NCBI RefSeq assembly: GCF_910592395.1
Contig: NC_088309.1
Location: forward strand, 11,968,599 to 12,032,598
Direction: 5' to 3'
DNA from: Lineus longissimus
Lineage: Eukaryota; Nemertea; Pilidiophora; Heteronemertea; Lineidae
DNA length: 64,000 nucleotides
Part shown: piece by piece, positions 59,501 through 64,000 of the stretch
Layout of the letters: each line of letters starts with the position of its first letter
Numbering within the stretch: position 1 is the first letter of the stretch
The notes under the pieces: generated by a model
What the model was told of the DNA's origin: nothing
What the model saw: only the letters and a program-made list of their open reading frames with translations
The model's database searches: none
Program-made: the position numbers and the translations under genes

Positions 59501-62500
59501 GATTACTCGGGCAGAAGCTAGCGAGTCCAACTAGTTTTTGTGAATAATATGCACTGTTGGTGAAGTGCAAGTGCAGGGTTGGGGTGGGGGTGGGGGGGGG
59601 GGGGGGGGCTCTGGTTTGACTTTGATAAATATATTCCATGCACAAGCATGAACGGTGCTGATGAACATGAACTATGAGATAGTGAATGAGCTTATCAGTG
59701 AATTTGTCTGACCTTCTCTGGCCCCTGCCTATCTCCCTTTTAGACAATCCTGACCGACTGACCCTGTCGATGGTGATTGATTGGTTGAACCAAAACTTAA
59801 AAGCATACAAGCATGTTGTTGAAGATGGTGACTGGTCTTTGGTCGAGCCCCGGTATAATTCAGCAAGCGAATTACCTGCGACGATATTTGGAATTGGTTA
59901 CCAAATCTATAATTATTATTCTGTGTGTCTCTCTTGCTGTCAGCAAACCCAGACACCCAGGATCGTTAATTGTGTGAGTTGAACACCTTTCATCTTAAAA
60001 TTGCTCCTTTCCATTATTTTATAATCTCTATCTGTTAAGCTGTTTGACCCTTTTATGAACTTCCTGATTAGCACCTGGTTACTAGGCCCTATCTAATAAT
60101 CGTAGATCGATACAAGATGGACGATGGCGCCACTGATGGACAGTTTATTAATCAAAAGGCCCGGAGGGCAAAGGTACACATGGTACAATAGAAATACAAT
60201 GATTTTGATTGAAAGTACATAAGACATACAAAGGATACATGACAAAAGTAACAGTATAAAGTCTACTACCGGGGTCAAACCTGGAGTAGATACTAGTAGG
60301 TGGGAGAGAGGAGGTCCTTATTTTATGCGATCAGAAAAGCATTTCTGTAAAAATGATGATAGCTTCTGACAAATTCCAGGGTCCTCATTTGAAAGAAGCC
60401 AGATAAACTTATTTCCTGGTGAGAGACCTGAAAAGTTGATGTTGTTCTCATTGATAACTGAGAAAAAATCGTTCCTTGAAGCATCATATTTTGGGCAGGC
60501 AGTTAGAAAGTGAACCTCGTCTTCTATTGAAGTCCCATCACAAGAACACACCCTCTCTTCAACTTTAAGTTTTTTGTATCTACCTCTTTCAATGGCTAGA
60601 TCGTGACAGCTAATGCGGAAACAACAAAGGGATCTTCTTAAAGAAAAACTTGAAATTGAAGTCAGATATTTCTCACAGCAGAGTTGCGTTTTGAAGGACC
60701 TATAAGTGCGTAATTTGTTTTTAGCATTTGGATTCCGAGAATCATCCCAAATTTCTAGCTTCCACTTTCTGTAAAATTCTTCACCTAATTTATGAACAAG
60801 ACTGGAGGTTGAAACACTTTCAGCATTGTTTGCATCCAGATTCAGACAACCACAAATAAATTTTATACAAGAAAACCAAGACTGTTTTCCTTTGTTGTCT
60901 AGATCCTTACTAACTTGTAAGGCACTGGTTAAAATAGACTTCGAACTAATTTCCCCATCCACTGTGTTGAGAGACAAGGATACAGCTATGTGCTGATTGG
61001 TTGTCTTTTTATATACCGATAGTTAGTTGGTTCAGAGCCTGATATTTGGGCTGGGCTATTTACCCATTAGGGGTGAGAGTAATTAGGTATAAAGGTTGAT
61101 GTTTGGAGGTTTAAAGGCAGTTCCTGGTAGCCTTTGTAGATGAGAAGTTTGAGTGACGTGAGTAATAAATGATGTGAATAGATATCCTAGTAGGTTAGCC
61201 TTTGGGTTCGAGTTCAGAGTTGCGACGTTTACGGTGACTGACTATATAAGCCCCTTTACCGCTACACAATGTAGATGGACCAATGTCTGTCGACCAATCT
61301 TTGACCAGGTTTTCAGCGTAACACAGACTTCATGAAACAATTGTCACCTGGGCAAATGCAAACACTGTGTTTTAGTTGGGCTTTACCCAGTGTTAGCTTA
61401 TGGATATCTGTAATACATTTTTTATACAAATCCATCCCCTTCTGATTGATTAGTGCCCCCACCCCCCACCCCTCCACCATCATCACCACCACCACAGTGC
61501 ATCTAGTCTTAAACTATCACTACCGACGCGTACACGGTATTATGTGCCGATTGTGACAATGTCTTTACATATAAAGACCGATCTAGGCTCTCTAATATAT
61601 CTCACTTACTTGTATAACTGCAACACACTTTCCACCTTTTAAGATTCCGCCACTATACTCCAAAGTGCCAATAAAGTCATCCGGGTAGGTCAGGGTGGGA
61701 TACCTCTGCTTGAGCTGGTCATTGGACAACACTTCATGTGGCTCTTTTACAAGGTCGAGACTGGCCCGCTTTTCTACCACATCCTGAGCGTCAGGCCGGC
61801 CCAGATTAAGTAGTCCACTTTCCCTATGATTTAGGACAAAGGGCTAGTTTAATTAAAGCTGCATGATTATGTCGGAAAAACTACAAGTTAGCAAGAATGT
61901 GAGTACAGGAACAACCTCCCTAAAAACTGCATTTTTGGACACAAAGTTATCTCAGAACGGCTCGACCTTGACATGCTTGACGGCGCACATGCTGGGCATG
62001 AGAAAAGGGCAATTTTCTGCGACCACCGATGTACAGGGGAAGCCAGAAATAATAGAAAAGTGAGCAAAAGGTAGCTCTGGGTCAGACTCTCATCGATCAT
62101 TTGAGGGACGGCCTCTCAAAAGCTGCATCTTGATCCTAAATGTATTGATATTGCTCAGCTTCCAGCTGGCAGGGAGCATCCTCCAATAGCCAACGCATGG
62201 AGGCAATAGCGCTGATATTTCAGTATGCTCAAAAGTTCCTCAATGGGCGATAACGAGCGCATTTTTTATGGCGTCAATAAACGTTTAAAACGCTGATGAG
62301 ATGTTAATATGGCACCGTTCAATTTAAAGCTATGGCGAAAAAAATTACGCTTTTTTCGAATCTCAATTCTACCAGAAAAGCCTCTGATTCTACCAGGTGT
62401 TGGAAGTACAGACCACTAACGACAAATGTGGCGAGCGCGTTTATCATTAACCGAGCGTTCTTTCACTGGGGGACTGCTGAGATTTCTGAAATCAGAGGGA

Positions 62501-63952
62501 TCGGCTGTCGCGGGGTCTTCCCGGGCGGCGTGATCAACATTTTTGAGTACATGTACTAATAGCGGGAATCTCGTTCGAAAGAGACCGTCATTTGAGAGGC
62601 CGTCTTTCAAATGAGAGTGTTTCCTCGACAAGCTTATTGAAGGACCAATGAAGAGCTTATCGTGTAAATAGAAAACAATGGCAGGGAGCATCCTCCAATA
62701 GCAGGCCTTTGGATCGTTAGATATACAGGCGCCTTGAATGAGTATTATATACTATCACACTTAGATTGTAAGGAGTGTAATGAGACATAATCTGCTGTGG
62801 GAGGTTGTGGCAGGGGCTAATTTTCCCCACACCTCACTGTTACATGTCCGGCACCAAGAATGTCCGTAAAGACAAAACCTACACATAAAGTTCTTCTCCA
62901 CTTTCATCTTCAATTGTTTTCCACATGTCATAGGCGTCGACCAACATTTGTTTATAGTGAGGCTGATTATAGGATTTCCTGATGATCCGAGACTGACCGC
63001 CGGAACTGCCACGGGTGGTCGGAAGAAAAAACTGGAAGAAACAAAGGCAGACCTCGTATCGTCATATAGGCAACCCGTTGCAGATGCATCCTCGAATACC
63101 AGAGTCAGTTGCATGCTCCTCTTCCCGCACACAATGTATAGCCTACTGGTGACCTGAAGCTCGGGATGCAGCAGCAGGTGAACTATTATAAGACCGGCCT
63201 GCCCCCCCCCCCCCCCACAACAAAAGGGTGGGAAGTGACCTCGAAAGGAGGCGTTTCATTCGCTAGAACAAAAGTTACAGCGGATCGGAGCATATTTCTT
63301 TTGGGCTACTGACAACTGGACAGCGATGTTTTCCCAAACCATGCTGTGTATAATTGAGTTTCCGGTGAGCCAAGTCACATAACATCCAGTTAAAAATCAA
63401 GTAAAGCTGCCTTTGGAAGTCTAGCTGATTTATTTATTTTCCTGACAATATATCACAATAAATTGATATGCATAATCAGCTCGACTAAATAGCTTATTTG
63501 ATAATTTCAATAAATATTAAGTGTGCGATATTTTAAAGGGGTACGCCGCCGTTCGCAATTACTGGTAGTCCAGGACAATAAAATGTATACAAATTTTCTG
63601 AAACTTTAGTGTTGTATATCTGTCTTCACAATGGCCTTAATCAAATTTGAATTCAGTACGTACATACACAATTTGAAATTCTCAAATTCAATATTAACGA
63701 ACGCGGCGACGCCTATTAGCATAGCTTAGCGTCTGCTATACTGCTGCGTCTCGGAAAATAACTTGCTGAAGTGCAATCAACATTAGATCATGCACGCGAT
63801 GTGGTAAAAAGAAGCGAAGGCCAAGGCCTGATTTTGAGCAGTTAACCTACCTGTTCCAGGAGAAGTGTCCGTTTCCCCTGTTTAGCAAGATGGTAGGCAG
63901 TGGAGCTTCCTATAACACCTGCACCAACAACTATACAATCATACAGAGCCAT
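53526..63952 (-). CDS. PIPOX-like sarcosine/L-pipecolate oxidase (MSOX family)
   Basis: Eight coding exons: 63851-63952, 62883-63031, 61610-61823, 56428-56613, 55844-55987, 54810-54971, 53872-53947 and 53526-53656. They sum to 1164 nt (387 aa; human PIPOX 390). The start [20 protein letters not shown] has the FAD dinucleotide motif GAGVIG (residues 10-15). [31 protein letters not shown] (Lys about 265) and EYCMYT follow. The Cys at about 316 aligns with the residue that carries covalent FAD in this family; the Lys aligns with the oxygen-activating lysine of monomeric sarcosine oxidase. The C-terminal [13 protein letters not shown] and TTPFRISRF are conserved. The expected reaction is oxidation of sarcosine or pipecolate with release of H2O2. 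The protein ends AVKK, not a canonical PTS1 tripeptide, so peroxisomal import by that route is doubtful. Exon 2 must end at GT|GTAGGT, because one codon later is an in-frame TAG. The 5-kb intron after exon 3 holds a minisatellite and a LINE fragment. Confidence 0.94.
54243..54560. repeat. Dispersed repeat shared with 22240-22480
   Basis: The second copy, in an intron of the oxidase gene; the shared phrases are listed at 22240-22480. The centre differs between the two copies, while the outer arms are conserved. Confidence 0.65.
57118..59500. repeat. Large 52/58-bp minisatellite in the oxidase intron
   Basis: About 2.4 kb of tandem units, roughly 40 copies. Two unit types alternate in blocks: one contains CTCCAGATATGAAGACAATG and GAGAGTGGTGATGGTTGAGG (52 bp); the other replaces the junction with CAATACTAATATTCCACATA (58 bp). 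The 58-bp type dominates the first half (57480-58740) and the 52-bp type the second. The right edge degrades toward 59500. Long frames across it on the minus strand are period artefacts. Confidence 0.92.
59592..59608. repeat. Poly-G run
   Basis: About 17 consecutive G following GGGTTGGGGTGGGGGT, just beyond the minisatellite. Potential G-quadruplex and assembly-error site. Confidence 0.85.
60125..60980 (-). mobile_element. 3' end of a non-LTR retrotransposon (LINE)
   Basis: A minus-strand frame (60318-60977, about 219 codons) reads [20 protein letters not shown], then [14 protein letters not shown], a cysteine cluster [30 protein letters not shown] and a C-terminal stretch ending FSDRIK. This order (R-S-x-H-x-L-x-I-E-x-G-R, C-x-C, EDExHFLxxCPxY) is the C-terminal region of reverse-transcriptase polyproteins of CR1/L2/RTE-like LINEs. 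The 3' part holds CCCTCCGGGCCTTTTGATTA and AATAAA. The RT domain itself is absent, so this is a 5'-truncated insertion. It lies in the long intron of the oxidase gene. Confidence 0.82.
62168..62702. repeat. Segment bounded by a 23-bp perfect direct repeat
   Basis: GGCAGGGAGCATCCTCCAAT followed by AGC occurs at 62168-62190 and again at 62680-62702. Just left of the first copy and inside the second lie related phrases CATTTGAGGGACGGCCTCTC and CATTTGAGAGGCCGTC. The 490 bp between is non-coding. It may be a partial duplication or an insertion with an unusually long target duplication. Confidence 0.5.
63533..63716. mobile_element. TTAA-type MITE, family 1, second copy
   Basis: It starts TTAAAGGGGTACGCCGCCGT; the right end is CGAACGCGGCGACGCCTATT. 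It matches 13635-13876 in termini and in internal phrases such as 'TTGTATATC' and 'TCAGTACGTA'. The right-hand TTAA is degenerate. It lies in oxidase intron 1. Confidence 0.6.
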
Positions 63953-64000
63953 GGTCAATTATTTAGAAAAAAAGCAAGTTTGTAGAAAAGAATCAGCAAT

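Noticed and set aside
57406-59810. Chain of minus-strand frames with [12 protein letters not shown]-type repeats
   Set aside because: Products of the 52/58-bp minisatellite. Frames break at unit-length changes, and there is no splice or start context.
59250-59810. A 186-codon minus-strand frame with a proline tract
   Set aside because: It spans the poly-G run and the minisatellite edge; the proline tract is the complement of the G run.
62876-62885. An in-frame TAG in oxidase exon 2 suggesting a pseudogene
   Set aside because: The TAG lies just past a good donor (GT|GTAGGT); joining there to 61823 restores the conserved [10 protein letters not shown] segment in phase.

Overview
This is intron-rich nuclear DNA from an animal, most likely a marine invertebrate. 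There are no bacterial-type operons or ribosome-binding sites. Genes are split by GT-AG introns, and the spaces between exons are filled with eukaryotic transposon relics (PIF/Harbinger, TTAA/piggyBac-like, pogo/Tigger-like, a non-LTR retroposon, tRNA-derived SINEs) and minisatellites. The repeat mix fits a deuterostome or lophotrochozoan, but the species cannot be named from the sequence alone.

Five protein genes are supported. From left to right they are: (A) a minus-strand multi-pass membrane protein of unrecognised family (3207-8745); (B) a plus-strand ABCB/TAP-like half ABC transporter in 12 coding exons, 812 aa (10685-21589); (C) minus-strand LIS1/PAFAH1B1 in 12 coding exons, 411 aa (33918-42876); (D) plus-strand METTL16 in 7 coding exons, 559 aa (45346-50167); (E) a minus-strand PIPOX-like sarcosine/pipecolate oxidase in 8 exons, 387 aa (53526-63952). 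For B, C, D and E the coding exons I delimited by splice sites sum to multiples of three. C, D and E have nearly the same length as their human counterparts. In A one internal junction stays unresolved.

Layout: A and B are divergent over about 1.9 kb. C and D are divergent over about 2.5 kb, with a TCTCGCGAGA promoter-type palindrome between them; as I recall, PAFAH1B1 and METTL16 are also head-to-head neighbours in human. D and E are convergent over 3.4 kb of repeats. The 12 kb between B and C holds only repeats and an uncharacterised stretch that may include long 3' UTRs.

The most unusual structure is in gene B. A 72-bp minisatellite of about 20 units (14886-16310) is a tandem amplification of the end of the preceding exon together with its 5' splice site. 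Nearly every unit keeps a GTAAGT donor, and most also have an AG acceptor, so the intron contains an array of potential 31-nt cryptic exons. A second minisatellite in the last intron of the same gene (20815-21235) repeats 13 bases that match the acceptor and first codons of the exon downstream. Other points of interest are a 300-bp inverted-repeat hairpin, a transposon nested in a transposon, a Harbinger-type element carrying a MADF-like coding segment, and a dispersed repeat with paired AGGTCA half-sites.
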